Assembly: GCF_002272745.1 (NCBI RefSeq)
Contig: NZ_NPBD01000015.1
Coordinates: forward strand, 166,967-230,966
Reading direction: 5' to 3'
Origin: Terribacillus saccharophilus
GTDB lineage: Bacteria; Bacillota; Bacilli; Bacillales; Amphibacillaceae
Length of the DNA stretch: 64,000 nucleotides
A program made the position numbers and the translations under genes. Numbering within the stretch: the stretch's first letter is position 1; every line of letters begins with the position of its first letter. Below, one piece after another: positions 24,990 to 33,823 of this stretch. The notes beneath the pieces were generated by a model. That model made no database searches. It was not told where the DNA came from and worked only from the letters and a program-made list of their open reading frames with translations.

Positions 24990-26166
24990 GAGGTATTTCT
25001 CCTTTGTTTTCTAATTTTCTCGAGATAGCTGTTAAACCAACTGCTGCTGCAACCATAATGGCTGCTACCCAGCTTGTATGAAGCAGACCTAGCTGCTCTG
25101 TAATGACTCCGCCCAAATAGGATCCAAGGGCAATTCCAGCGTTGAAAGCTGCAATATTCCAAGCTGAGGCTATATCCACAGCCTGCGGTACAAGCCGTTC
25201 GGCAAGCACAACGATATACGACTGCAAACCCGGAACGTTCATAAACGCGAACAACCCCATGAGCAGAATAAACAGCAAACCAAGTCCTTTGACAGGTAAC
25301 GTGATGTACAAAGCTGCAAGTACAATTGCCTGTATGGCAAACATATAAAATAAAGCGTGAACCGGCCGTCTATTTGCAAGCTTTCCACCAGCAATATTTC
25401 CGACTGCTACCGCTACACCATATATAAGCAGCAGCCACGTCACAGTCCCTGGCTGAAATCCGCTTATTTGCTGCAGAAGTGGTGATAAATACGTAAAGAC
25501 GACAAATGTACCGCCATAGCCAAGTGCTGTAATAAGAAGCACAAGTACGATAGGTACTGACCGCAAGAGACTAGTTTGATCTATGAGGCTTACTTTGACG
25601 CCTTTAGGCAGCGTATTTGGCAGCAATGCCAGATTAGCCAAGCTAGCGAGAATTCCAATAACTACGATGAATAGAAAAGCGATTCGCCAATCAAGCTGCT
25701 GACCGATGAATGTACCAAATGGAACTCCTGTGATAGTCGCTACGGTAAGTCCGATGAACATGATACTTATTGCTCCAGCCCGCTTATTTGGCGGAACTAA
25801 ACTAGCAGCAATTGTCGAGCCGATAGACATAAATACGCCGTGCGCAAGCGCTGAGATGAAACGAGCGGTCAGCAAAACAGACATATTAGGAGCCACAGCG
25901 GCTATACTATTACCTATTAAAAAGACAAGCATAACCAATAGAAGCTGCTTCTTTTTCGGTATACTGGAAAGCATCGGTGTCAGGATCGGAGCACCGACTA
26001 CAACCCCGATAGCATATAGGGACACTGTAAGCCCGGCCGCCTGCACTGATGAGTGAAAGTCATCCGCAATCAGCGGCAACAGACCCACACTGATGAATTC
26101 TGTTGTGCCGATCGCAAATGCTGTAATAGCCAAAGCGATCAAGGCAAAGGTTTGTTTTCCTTTCAT
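24967..26166 (-). CDS. ytbD: MFS transporter, YtbD-like (AraJ/sugar-efflux subgroup)
   Basis: The 399-residue protein has twelve predicted helices and starts with FAIGTTEFISVGLLPLIADD, the motif of the DHA1 AraJ/YdhP-type exporters. GAPILTPMLSSIPKKKQ is the cytoplasmic A-type loop. It exports an unknown small compound by proton antiport. It overlaps the aldo/keto reductase gene and is divergent from the HxlR regulator, with a palindromic operator between them, so induction by a toxic carbonyl compound is plausible. Confidence 0.85.
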   Translation of the reverse strand: MKGKQTFALIALAITAFAIGTTEFISVGLLPLIADDFHSSVQAAGLTVSLYAIGVVVGAPILTPMLSSIPKKKQLLLVMLVFLIGNSIAAVAPNMSVLLTARFISALAHGVFMSIGSTIAASLVPPNKRAGAISIMFIGLTVATITGVPFGTFIGQQLDWRIAFLFIVVIGILASLANLALLPNTLPKGVKVSLIDQTSLLRSVPIVLVLLITALGYGGTFVVFTYLSPLLQQISGFQPGTVTWLLLIYGVAVAVGNIAGGKLANRRPVHALFYMFAIQAIVLAALYITLPVKGLGLLFILLMGLFAFMNVPGLQSYIVVLAERLVPQAVDIASAWNIAAFNAGIALGSYLGGVITEQLGLLHTSWVAAIMVAAAVGLTAISRKLENKGEIPHEISKAQ

Positions 26167-26251
26167 ATTACATATCCTTTCCGATTCTTTTATCTCCCGC
26201 CTCAGCCGGAGTAATGTTATTATGTCGTATGGGATTCATATTGAACAGTAC

Positions 26252-26284
26252 GTACTTTTTTGTGCTATAGGCACTATTTAGTAC
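26252..26284. promoter_or_regulatory. Palindromic operator between ytbD and ytcD
   Basis: GTACTTTTTTGTGC - five bases - GCACTATTTAGTAC is an inverted repeat with 11 of 14 positions paired per arm. A possible -35 (TTGAAC at 26240) and -10 (TATAGG) for ytcD fall on either side or inside it. HxlR proteins bind such sites as dimers and usually sense reactive electrophiles. Confidence 0.55.
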
Positions 26285-26304
26285 CTATATAAGGAGAGAA
26301 GACG

Positions 26305-26664
26305 ATGCAAAAGAAATATAATATTAGTGTGGAAGCAACACTTGAAGTGATCGGAGGGAAGTGGAAAACCGTTATTCTTTGCCATTTGACACACGGAAAG
26401 AGACGGACAAGCGAATTAAAGCGACTTATGCCGAATATCTCCCAAAAGATGCTCACCCAGCAGCTCCGAGAGTTGGAGGCAGATGGGATTATTAATCGTA
26501 TCCAATACCACGAGCTACCGCCTCGTGTCGAATACGAGCTGAGTGATTATGGCTGGAGTTTACAAACCATTCTTGATTCGTTATGCAGCTGGGGTGAATC
26601 CCATATCGTCAAGGTATATGGAAATAAAGAAGACTACCTGGAAAAGACGTATCTAAATGAATGA
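26305..26664 (+). CDS. ytcD: HxlR family transcriptional regulator, YtcD-like
   Basis: The 119-residue winged-helix protein carries the HxlR signature: ATLEVIGGKWKTVILCHLTH, RTSELKRLMPNISQKMLTQQ and the wing LREL...PPRVEYELSDYG. It matches remembered B. subtilis YtcD nearly residue by residue in the DNA-binding part. A conserved Cys is in VILCHL, the position used for electrophile or redox sensing in related HxlR/HypR proteins. TAAGGAGAG lies before the ATG. It likely represses or activates ytbDE through the palindrome at 26252-26284. Confidence 0.88.
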   Translation: MQKKYNISVEATLEVIGGKWKTVILCHLTHGKRRTSELKRLMPNISQKMLTQQLRELEADGIINRIQYHELPPRVEYELSDYGWSLQTILDSLCSWGESHIVKVYGNKEDYLEKTYLNE

Positions 26665-26700
26665 AAACAGCTATAGCATGATCGCTATAGCTGTTTTTTC
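26664..26700. terminator. Bidirectional terminator between ytcD and ptsG
   Basis: AAAACAGCTATAGC-ATGATC-GCTATAGCTGTTTT, T-run on the plus side, A-run on the left serves the convergent ptsG. Confidence 0.9.
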
Positions 26701-28800
26701 TTACAATGTTTCGATATTCACTTTGTTTTTTTGTTCCGCCTTGACTTGTTCTCCCTCTTTGAAGACAACTCTTTCAGCAGATCCAAGATTCGTGAACACA
26801 ACCGGGGTCAGCAAGGATGGGACGTGTGGTTGAATTCTTGCGAGGTCAGCTTCCGCGATTTTTTGACCCGCAGTGACCTGGTCTCCCTCTTTCACGAATA
26901 CCTCAAATCCTTCACCCTTCAAATTCACTGTTTCTAATCCGATGTGGATCAGCACCTCACGACCAGTGTCTGCTTCTAAACCAATGGCATGTTTTGTCGG
27001 AAAAATGTTGATGACTTTTCCGTTAACCGGAGAAACAACCATCCCATCGACAGGTTCGATTGCAAAACCATCTCCCATCAATTTTTCAGAGAAGACCAGA
27101 TCCGGTACGTCTTCCAAGTAACGAAGTGTACCAGACATAGGAATAACAAATCCACTCGAATTTAGATCATTCTGAAGTGAATTTGATATAACACCCCCGA
27201 CCAGTTTTCTTCCGACTTCTGCTGCAGAAGCTGCTTCAATTTGCGGGCTCGAATTTCTACCATTTATGATATCCTGCATCTGCTCTTTCAGCCCTTCCGA
27301 TTTGGGCCCAAAAATGGCTTGCATATTGTTGCCGACTTCCAGCACACCCGCTGCTCCTAGTTTCTTCAGTGCATTTTTATCGACTTTGTTTTTATCATTC
27401 ACTGTGACTCGAAGACGTGTTAGACATGCGTCCAAATACTTAATATTTTCTTTATTACCCATCGCTTCAAGCACGTGATACGCCATTCCTCCAGTATGAG
27501 TGTTCCTTCCGTTTGTTACTTCTTCCACTCCTCTTTCACGACCTGGCGTCATGAGATTGAATTTACGGATAGCGAATCGGAATCCGAAATAGTAGATTAC
27601 CGCAAAAGCCAACCCTACTGGAATGACCAGCCACCAATCAGTCCGGTTTGGCAGGATTCCGTACAGGAAGAAATCAATGAATCCACCGGAGAATGTCATT
27701 CCGACTTTAATATCCAGCATGTACATCGTCATATAGGAAAGCCCGGCAAATACACAGTGTACTGCGTACAATAGCGGTGCTACGAACAGGAAAGAGAAAT
27801 CAAGCGGTTCGGTGATCCCTGTCAAGAAAGAAGTCAGTGCCGCTGACCCCATCAACCCAGCAACAACTTTCTTTCTTTCGGGGCTTGCTTCGTGATAAAT
27901 AGCCAACGCTGCCGCCGGTAAGCCGAACATCATGAACGGATATCTGCCAGTCATGAATGTACCTGCTGTCAGCTCTGCCCCGTCTCTGATTTGTGCCATG
28001 AAAATACGCTGATCCCCACGGATCAGTTCACCAGCCGTATTTGTATAGCTGAAGAATTCATACCAAAACGGCGAATAAAAGATATGATGCAATCCGAACG
28101 GAATCAATGCCCGCTCAATGACACCGAAAATGAAGGCCGTCAGCGTCATATTGGAAGATAACAGGCCGCTCGAAAAGCTATTCAACGCATGTTGAATTGG
28201 CGGCCAGACAACAAGCATTAACAGACCGAGCGCCAATGCAACAAGAGATGTCACGATTGGAACGAAACGCTTTCCGGCGAAGAATCCTAGATACTGCGGC
28301 AATTCAATTTTATAAAATCTATTGAACATAATGGCTGCCAGCACACCGACAATGATCCCGCCGAATACTCCTGTGGCGAGTGTCGGAATTCCGAGTGTTG
28401 TCGTATAGGCCGGATTATTCCCGGCAAAGAATTCCGCTTGTTCACCAGCATCTTTCGGAATGCTGCCATTAGCGATGAGCACCGCACTCATCGTCACGTT
28501 CATGATCAGATAACCGATGATGGCAGCAATACCTGCCACACCATCCCCATTCGCAAGTCCTATGGCAACACCCACCGCAAATAGCAACGGCAGATTGCTA
28601 AATACGATATACCCGGCACTTTGCATGACCGAAGCAATGAGCTGCACCCAAGTACTGTTTAAAAAGCCGATATTCTCCATCAAATCCGGGTTCTGCAATG
28701 CATCTCCCAATGCCAGCAAAATACCGGCAGCAGGAAGGATCGCAACAGGAAGCATAAGCGCCCGTCCAATCTTCTGCAAAACACCAAAAGCACTCTTCAT
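26701..28800 (-). CDS. ptsG: PTS glucose-specific transporter EIICBA (PtsG)
   Basis: The 699-residue protein imports glucose while phosphorylating it. Domain order: EIIC (residues 1 to about 410; FGVLQKIGRALMLPVAILPA opening, then about ten helices with GITEPLDFSFLF, the sugar-binding Glu), EIIB near 445-520 (phosphocysteine in YLDACLTRLRVTV) and EIIA near 560-690 (phosphohistidine in VLIHIGLETVNL). Length and order equal B. subtilis PtsG. Synthesis depends on GlcT, encoded immediately upstream; the leader holds its RNA target and a cre site. Confidence 0.95.
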   Translation of the reverse strand: MKSAFGVLQKIGRALMLPVAILPAAGILLALGDALQNPDLMENIGFLNSTWVQLIASVMQSAGYIVFSNLPLLFAVGVAIGLANGDGVAGIAAIIGYLIMNVTMSAVLIANGSIPKDAGEQAEFFAGNNPAYTTTLGIPTLATGVFGGIIVGVLAAIMFNRFYKIELPQYLGFFAGKRFVPIVTSLVALALGLLMLVVWPPIQHALNSFSSGLLSSNMTLTAFIFGVIERALIPFGLHHIFYSPFWYEFFSYTNTAGELIRGDQRIFMAQIRDGAELTAGTFMTGRYPFMMFGLPAAALAIYHEASPERKKVVAGLMGSAALTSFLTGITEPLDFSFLFVAPLLYAVHCVFAGLSYMTMYMLDIKVGMTFSGGFIDFFLYGILPNRTDWWLVIPVGLAFAVIYYFGFRFAIRKFNLMTPGRERGVEEVTNGRNTHTGGMAYHVLEAMGNKENIKYLDACLTRLRVTVNDKNKVDKNALKKLGAAGVLEVGNNMQAIFGPKSEGLKEQMQDIINGRNSSPQIEAASAAEVGRKLVGGVISNSLQNDLNSSGFVIPMSGTLRYLEDVPDLVFSEKLMGDGFAIEPVDGMVVSPVNGKVINIFPTKHAIGLEADTGREVLIHIGLETVNLKGEGFEVFVKEGDQVTAGQKIAEADLARIQPHVPSLLTPVVFTNLGSAERVVFKEGEQVKAEQKNKVNIETL

Positions 28801-28824
28801 CTTCTTAACCTCCGATTTTCACGG

Positions 28825-28840
28825 TTGATAACGGTTACAA
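28825..28840 (-). promoter_or_regulatory. cre site in the ptsG leader
   Basis: TTGTAACCGTTATCAA on the minus strand matches every fixed position of the CcpA consensus WTGNAANCGNWNNCAW. It lies between the antiterminated hairpin and the ptsG start codon, so binding would act as a roadblock rather than at the promoter. Confidence 0.6.
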
Positions 28841-28850
28841 ATGAATTAAT

Positions 28851-28945
28851 AAAAAAGACATGAGCGATAAAGAATATTACACAAAAAGAATAAGATTCTT
28901 CTTGCGCATCCTTTTATCCTCATGCCTGATTAGTTCAGTAACACG
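28851..28945 (-). promoter_or_regulatory. GlcT ribonucleic antiterminator (RAT) and overlapping terminator
   Basis: The RAT core on the minus strand begins CGTGTTACTGAAC and ends ATCAGGCATGAG (28919-28945), as in B. subtilis ptsG. Its 3' end CATGAG-GATAAA pairs with TTTATC-G-CTCATG downstream (28851-28924), closing a hairpin that is followed by a T-run; a small inner stem AAGAATC/ GATTCTT sits in the loop. RAT and terminator are therefore mutually exclusive. GlcT, when not phosphorylated by EIIB-Glc, stabilises the RAT and permits ptsG transcription. Confidence 0.88.
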
Positions 28946-28962
28946 TATAAATGTAATGCACA

Positions 28963-29805
28963 TTATAGTTTATTGGTCAAACGGTACAGATGCAAAGTGA
29001 GATAGACCGTCTCCGCTTCTTGCACTGGACGTTTTAACGTTTGCTGTAATATTTTGACTAGCTTCCAAGCAGTATTATAGCATAGCGGGTATTCATTTTT
29101 CAATAAGGTCATGATCTTGTCCGGCTCCCGGACTTCCTCTCCCCGTTTTATCCGGTCGATCGCAAATCGGAAATGACGGACGAGTCTTATATAATTGATG
29201 CTTTCGCGATCCACTGTAATGGCTAAACTCTTCTCGATTACTTGGAACATCTGTGCGATAAGTCTTGTATATTGACTTAGCTCTCCTACTGGCTGATTGA
29301 TACAGGCACTGTGAATATGCAAGGCGATAAAACCGATTTCCCCGTCTGGAAGCTCGATGCCGAGCCGTTCATTTAATAATGATACTGCCTCACTAGCTAC
29401 TGTATATTCTTTTGGATAGATGAATTTTGTTTCTACAGCAAAAGGGTTTTTGATATCCAAACCTTGTTCCAGCCGTTTCATTGCAAAAGCTAAATGGTCC
29501 GTCAATCCGACGTGGATATGCTCATTCAGCGGATGCTCCATCCGTTTTGCTATTAAATAAATTACATCATTCATCACTGCAACAAGCTCTTCATCGACAT
29601 GATTCAGCATCTGTTTGTAGCTCTTTTGCTCCTTTTCATCTTGAAGGACAAACAGTTTTTCAAATGCTCCTTCCTCAAGTCTGCTGCCTGCTTTCTTCCC
29701 GAAACCAACTCCCTTACCGATCAGCACGACTTCTTTCGCTGCTTCGTTTTCAGCAATCAGTACATTGTTGTTCAATACCTTTTGGACAGAAAAGGAATTC
29801 CCCAT
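28963..29805 (-). CDS. glcT: Transcription antiterminator GlcT
   Basis: The 280-residue protein has an N-terminal CAT RNA-binding domain (residues 1-60: VQKVLNNNVLIAENEAAKEV, then GKGVGFGKKAG) and two PRD domains, each with paired regulatory His residues (for example MEHPLNEHIHVGLTDHLAFA and LVRHFRFAIDR). PTS phosphorylation of the PRDs sets its activity. The target RNA lies between this gene and ptsG. AAAAGGAGATAGTCT precedes the ATG. Gene order and length match B. subtilis glcT-ptsG. Confidence 0.93.
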   Translation of the reverse strand: MGNSFSVQKVLNNNVLIAENEAAKEVVLIGKGVGFGKKAGSRLEEGAFEKLFVLQDEKEQKSYKQMLNHVDEELVAVMNDVIYLIAKRMEHPLNEHIHVGLTDHLAFAMKRLEQGLDIKNPFAVETKFIYPKEYTVASEAVSLLNERLGIELPDGEIGFIALHIHSACINQPVGELSQYTRLIAQMFQVIEKSLAITVDRESINYIRLVRHFRFAIDRIKRGEEVREPDKIMTLLKNEYPLCYNTAWKLVKILQQTLKRPVQEAETVYLTLHLYRLTNKL

Positions 29806-29894
29806 AGACTATCTCCTTTTATTATTCATAACGACATTGTAATAGATAATTAGTCCTTTGTGTAACTTTTTGAATCCGCTTTCTTTCCTATATA

Positions 29895-29926
29895 GAAAAA
29901 ATGTATAGCTATTTTCTGCTATACAC
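29895..29926 (-). terminator. Terminator of the gene at 29931-30425
   Basis: TGTATAGC-AGAAAATA-GCTATACA followed by TTTTTTC on the minus strand, a few bases after the stop. Confidence 0.8.
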
Positions 29927-29930
29927 TTCT

Positions 29931-30425
29931 TTATACGGGCTCTGGTATCGATGTATGCAATAATAAATCCGCGAAATTACGCGTTAGCGGCAAGGCATCA
30001 TCCAAGCTGCGAGAAGTACCATATGCATAAAGGAACGGGCTATGCTTCTTTTTCCTGATAGCAACCCGGCAGCTGGCTTCTTTATATTTTTCTCGTACAT
30101 CCATACATGCAAGCAGCTGGTCAAATGTCAGTATTGCGATTTCTCCGCCAAGAAGATCTTTCTTACTGCAAATCAGTACAAAGAGCTGGTGTCGCTCTTC
30201 ATCAGACCATTGCAGCAGACGTTCTCGTTCTTCATCCGAGAAGCGGAAATTCCACGTATTAGTCGAACTTGTCGCGTACTTGGAATATACTTTCATCCGA
30301 TTCGAACCTGTTTCCAGCTGGTAAACCCGTCGTTCCTTACTTTCTTCGATCAGGGCAGGTACAATCTGCATGGATACAAGCTTAGAAAGGAAGGCACCAT
30401 AATAATAATCATATTTGTTCAACAT
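29931..30425 (-). CDS. Hypothetical protein of 164 residues
   Basis: I do not recognise a family. The chain is soluble, mixed alpha/beta, with a central block NTWNFRFSDEERERLLQWSDEERHQLFVLIC and a DLLGGEIAILTFDQLLACMD segment, suggesting a compact domain resembling a restriction- or sensor-like fold only in a general way. TAGGAGCAACGATAGT before the ATG at 30425 decides the start; a longer upstream frame lacks a site. It has its own terminator and is monocistronic, next to glcT but with no evidence of a link to glucose transport. Confidence 0.6.
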   Translation of the reverse strand: MLNKYDYYYGAFLSKLVSMQIVPALIEESKERRVYQLETGSNRMKVYSKYATSSTNTWNFRFSDEERERLLQWSDEERHQLFVLICSKKDLLGGEIAILTFDQLLACMDVREKYKEASCRVAIRKKKHSPFLYAYGTSRSLDDALPLTRNFADLLLHTSIPEPV

Positions 30426-30531
30426 ACTATCGTTGCTCCTATCTTTGTTGTCCCAACAGTATAGCATGGCCTTAGATTTTTTTGCAGATGCCTGTTACAA
30501 ATAATAACCCGCTTACGAATGAGCATTTTGT

Positions 30532-30560
30532 TTGCTACCTTTTTCACAACTCTCTAGAAT
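30532..30560 (+). promoter_or_regulatory. Sigma-A-type promoter of the Old Yellow Enzyme operon
   Basis: TTGCTA, 17-base spacer, TAGAAT, with the start codon 31 bases beyond the -10. Confidence 0.6.
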
Positions 30561-30590
30561 AAAGTCCATATAAAGGAGGAATTATTCCCA

Positions 30591-31700
30591 ATGAATGAAA
30601 AATACGCTTCTCTTTTCGAGAGTTTAACTTTACCAAATGGCGTTACGTTGAAAAACCGCTTCGTACTCGCTCCGATGACACATTACTCTTCCAATCCTGA
30701 TGGTACGATCTCTGATCAGGAACTTCCATATATCGCACAGCGTTCCAAGGATATCGGCTTGGTCATCACTGCTGCATCCAATGTATCTGATAGCGGGAAG
30801 GCATTCCCTGGACAGCCTTCTGTTGCCCATGATACTGATATCCCCGGCTTGAAGAAGCAAGCAGATACAATTAAGGCTGAAGGAGCAAAAGCAATTATCC
30901 AGCTGCACCATGGTGGACGTGAAGCAGTAGCTGATCTTGTGCCTAATGGAGACATTGTTGCTCCAAGCGCTGTTGAAAAAGAAGGAGCAGCTACTCCGCG
31001 CGCATTGGAAACTGCAGAGGTTCAGCAAATCGTAGAAGATTTTGGTGAAGCTACTCGGCGTGCTATCGAAGCTGGCTTTGATGGCGTAGAGATCCATGGT
31101 GCAAACGGCTATATCATTCAGCAGTTTTATTCTCCATTCTCCAATCGTCGTGATGATGAGTGGGGCGAGCGTTTACGCTTCCCATTGGCTATCATCGACA
31201 AAGTCACGGAAGCTGTAGAAAAGCATGGCTCAAAAGACTTTATCGTTGGTTACCGCTTCTCTCCAGAAGAACCGGAAACACCTGGACTTACGATGAAAGA
31301 AACGTTCGAATTAATTGATGCACTTGTAGAAAAACCATTAGATTACCTGCATGTATCTTTGATGGACTTCCATTCCACAGCACGACGCGGTGCTGATACA
31401 AATGCAAAACGTATTGATTTAATCAAAGAACGAATCAATGACAGAATACCATTGATCGGCGTTGGGTCCTTGTATTCCGCTGAAGACGTAGCCGCAGCGA
31501 AAGCGACTGGCGTCCCACTGATTGCTTTAGGTCGTGAATTGTTAATTGATCCAGAATTCGCAACGAAGCTTAAAGAAGGACGCGAAGATGAAATCATCCG
31601 TCTGATTGACCCTGCTCGCGCGGATCACCACGGTTTAACAGAAACACTTTGGAATATCGTATTGCAAACAAAAGGCTGGGTTCCGACAAAAGCAGAGTAA
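30591..31700 (+). CDS. Old Yellow Enzyme family NADH:flavin oxidoreductase, YqiG-like
   Basis: The 369-residue TIM barrel holds FMN. Motifs: RFVLAPMTHYSS, IIQLHHGGREA (the substrate His pair region), GFDGVEIHGANGYIIQQFYSP and GVGSLYSAEDVAAA followed by ALGRELLIDPEFATK, which are the phosphate- and isoalloxazine-binding loops. OYE enzymes reduce activated C=C bonds, quinones and nitro-compounds. AAAGGAGGAATTATTCCCA lies before the ATG. The next gene, a 116-residue protein, follows after 60 bases with its own site and shares the terminator, so they form a two-gene unit. Confidence 0.9.
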   Translation: MNEKYASLFESLTLPNGVTLKNRFVLAPMTHYSSNPDGTISDQELPYIAQRSKDIGLVITAASNVSDSGKAFPGQPSVAHDTDIPGLKKQADTIKAEGAKAIIQLHHGGREAVADLVPNGDIVAPSAVEKEGAATPRALETAEVQQIVEDFGEATRRAIEAGFDGVEIHGANGYIIQQFYSPFSNRRDDEWGERLRFPLAIIDKVTEAVEKHGSKDFIVGYRFSPEEPETPGLTMKETFELIDALVEKPLDYLHVSLMDFHSTARRGADTNAKRIDLIKERINDRIPLIGVGSLYSAEDVAAAKATGVPLIALGRELLIDPEFATKLKEGREDEIIRLIDPARADHHGLTETLWNIVLQTKGWVPTKAE

Positions 31701-31760
31701 TAGCGAAGCGGATCCTATTATGCTTTAATGGAATAAAAGCATCCAAAGGAGAGAGCCCAC

Positions 31761-32111
31761 ATGGCAAAAATTTCAGCATTAGTATTAAAACCAGAAAGAG
31801 ACTTCGCTGCAAAGTCTGTACCATCCGATCCGCAAGGCATTCAGAAATTTGTCGGCGGTTCACCTATCATGACAAGACTAGTTGATGGTATTGTTGTCGT
31901 CAGCAATGAAAGTGCTACGGAAAATGATCCGTTGAACTTCACTATTTTCCAGCGTCACAATGACCATGTTCATGAACTAGGCAAACTATATGGTGATGCT
32001 GTATTTGCAGCAGAGTCTGATAAAGGATTGACTAGCCTCGACAAGGACCAGAAACAAGCTGTTAAAGAATGGTTCCAGTTCGGTCGGGATAGACTTCTAT
32101 TAAATGAATAG
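31761..32111 (+). CDS. Small conserved-looking hypothetical protein downstream of OYE
   Basis: The 116-residue soluble protein is unfamiliar to me in function. It is mixed alpha/beta, with strands MAKISALVLKPE and GIVVVSNESA, a hydrophilic HNDHVHELGKLYGDAVF stretch and a helical end. AAAGGAGAGAGCCCAC before the ATG and a strong terminator after the stop support it as a real gene. Co-transcription with the Old Yellow Enzyme suggests an accessory role, but nothing in the sequence says which. Confidence 0.6.
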   Translation: MAKISALVLKPERDFAAKSVPSDPQGIQKFVGGSPIMTRLVDGIVVVSNESATENDPLNFTIFQRHNDHVHELGKLYGDAVFAAESDKGLTSLDKDQKQAVKEWFQFGRDRLLLNE

Positions 32112-32113
32112 AC

Positions 32114-32146
32114 GAAAAGACCCTCTCATAAGAGAGGGTCTTTTTT
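32114..32146. terminator. Bidirectional terminator
   Basis: AAAAGACCCTCTC-ATAA-GAGAGGGTCTTTTTT between the OYE operon and the convergent aminotransferase gene. Confidence 0.92.
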
Positions 32147-33320
32147 ATGCATTGTGCTTTTCAACAAAACGCTTTATCCGTTTCATCGCTTCTGTCAGCT
32201 GCTTCATTGAAGTCGCATAAGAACAGCGAATATAACCTTCTCCGCTTTCCCCGAATACACTTCCGGGTACAACGGCAACCTTTTCTTCAATCAGCAAGGC
32301 TTCTGCAAAGGCTTCGGAACTCATTCCGGTTTCTTTGATAGATGGGAAGATATAGAAAGCTCCGCCCGGTCTATTTGTCTCCAAGCCCATTTCTTCAAAA
32401 GCTGACGTAACAAAGTTTCGACGCTGACGATAGCTTTTCCTCATATGCTCTACACTGGCAGATCCACTGCGCAGCGCTTCGACCGCACCGTATTGGGCCA
32501 TCGTCGGCGCACACATGATTGTATACTGATGAATCTTGGTCATTGCTTGGATCAGTTCAGCAGGACCTGCAGCATAACCGAGACGCCAGCCTGTCATCGC
32601 AAACGATTTAGAGAATCCAGAAATGAGAATCGTGCGATCCTGCATATTCGGTAAGCTTGAGAAGCTCACGTAATCAGCTTCATAGCTCAACTCTGCATAT
32701 ATCTCATCAGAAAGAACGAGCAAGTCATGTTTTTCCACAAGCTCTGCAATCGGCAGAAGCTCCTCCCGGTTCAACATAGTGCCGGTCGGGTTATTCGGAT
32801 TACATAGGATAATTGCCTTTGTTTTTGACGTAAGAGCATTTTCCAATTCTTCCGGCTGCAACTTAAAGCCATTCCCCGCCTTCGTCCCGACAGAGACTGG
32901 TACACCTCCTGCCAATGAAACAGCCGAAGCATAAGCAACAAAACATGGCTCGACAATGATTACTTCATCACCTGGGTTCAGGACAGCTCGCAAAGCAATA
33001 TCGATTGCCTGGCTGGCCCCTACCGTCACGATCACTTGATCCGCCGGACGGTAAGTCACAGAGTATGTTGTTTTGAGATAATCGGAAATCAGTTCCCGCA
33101 GCTCCATCAGTCCAGCATTTGCTGTGTAAGCTGTATACCCTTGCTCGAGCGAATGATAGCTTGCTTCAATAACATTCCAAGGCGTGACGAAATCTGGTTC
33201 ACCAACTCCCAAGGAGATAACATTATCCATTGTAGAAGCTAAGTCGAAGAAGCGACGAATCCCAGAGGGTTTCAAAGCATCGACATGCTCCGCAATGAAT
33301 CGGCTCGTATCCAGACTCAT
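32145..33320 (-). CDS. alaT: Class I/II aminotransferase, alanine aminotransferase type (YugH/AlaT)
   Basis: The 391-residue PLP enzyme has ISLGVGEPDF near the start, NPNNPTG before the PLP-contacting Asp/Tyr in VLSDEIYAEL, the PLP-binding Lys in ISGFSKSFAMTGWRLGY, and the C-terminal Arg in YIRCSYA that holds the substrate carboxylate. It transfers amino groups between an amino acid and 2-oxoglutarate or pyruvate. Gene order after an Lrp-type regulator equals B. subtilis yugG-yugH (alaR-alaT), where it makes alanine. Its start overlaps the regulator stop by four bases (ATGA). Confidence 0.85.
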   Translation of the reverse strand: MSLDTSRFIAEHVDALKPSGIRRFFDLASTMDNVISLGVGEPDFVTPWNVIEASYHSLEQGYTAYTANAGLMELRELISDYLKTTYSVTYRPADQVIVTVGASQAIDIALRAVLNPGDEVIIVEPCFVAYASAVSLAGGVPVSVGTKAGNGFKLQPEELENALTSKTKAIILCNPNNPTGTMLNREELLPIAELVEKHDLLVLSDEIYAELSYEADYVSFSSLPNMQDRTILISGFSKSFAMTGWRLGYAAGPAELIQAMTKIHQYTIMCAPTMAQYGAVEALRSGSASVEHMRKSYRQRRNFVTSAFEEMGLETNRPGGAFYIFPSIKETGMSSEAFAEALLIEEKVAVVPGSVFGESGEGYIRCSYATSMKQLTEAMKRIKRFVEKHNA

Positions 33321-33823
33321 GGACTCACCGGCATTCTGCGATCATTATTGTCATCCTCACCGAAGATGATGCCATCATGTTTATACTTTTTCAGGATGAA
33401 GTGAGTGGTCGTCGAGATAACTGTGTCCAATGTGGACAGCTTTTCAGATACAAAACGTGCCACCTGCGACATAGTTTTGCCTTCCACCGAAACGGACAAA
33501 TCATATGCTCCTGACATTAAATAGACAGCTTTCACTTCCGGGAAACGATAAATACGCTCTGCTACATCATCGAATCCTTTGCCTCGAATAGGTGTTACCT
33601 TTACATCAATCATGGCAGTCACACCTTCATGACCACGCACTTCCGTCCAATCAATCAATGTTGAATAACCGTGAACAATCTGCATTTCCTCAAATTTATG
33701 GATAGCTGCTTCTACTTCATCAACGGACAGCTCTACCATCCGCGCTATCATATGTACATCCATTCTTCCGTTTTTCTCTAATAGCTCTAATATTTCTATC
33801 TCTTTCTTATCCAAGTCTGTCAC
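33317..33823 (-). CDS. alaR: Lrp/AsnC family transcriptional regulator (YugG/AlaR)
   Basis: The 168-residue protein has an N-terminal winged helix (IEILELLEKNGRMDVHMIARMVELSVDEVEAAI) and a C-terminal RAM ligand-binding domain (VTAMIDVKVTPIRGKGFDDV ... VYLMSGAYDLSVSVEGKT). Lrp-type proteins form octamers or dimers and answer to amino acids. It is the first gene of a two-gene operon with the aminotransferase. In B. subtilis the homologous protein controls alaT, which fits local overlap. Confidence 0.85.
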   Translation of the reverse strand: MTDLDKKEIEILELLEKNGRMDVHMIARMVELSVDEVEAAIHKFEEMQIVHGYSTLIDWTEVRGHEGVTAMIDVKVTPIRGKGFDDVAERIYRFPEVKAVYLMSGAYDLSVSVEGKTMSQVARFVSEKLSTLDTVISTTTHFILKKYKHDGIIFGEDDNNDRRMPVSP

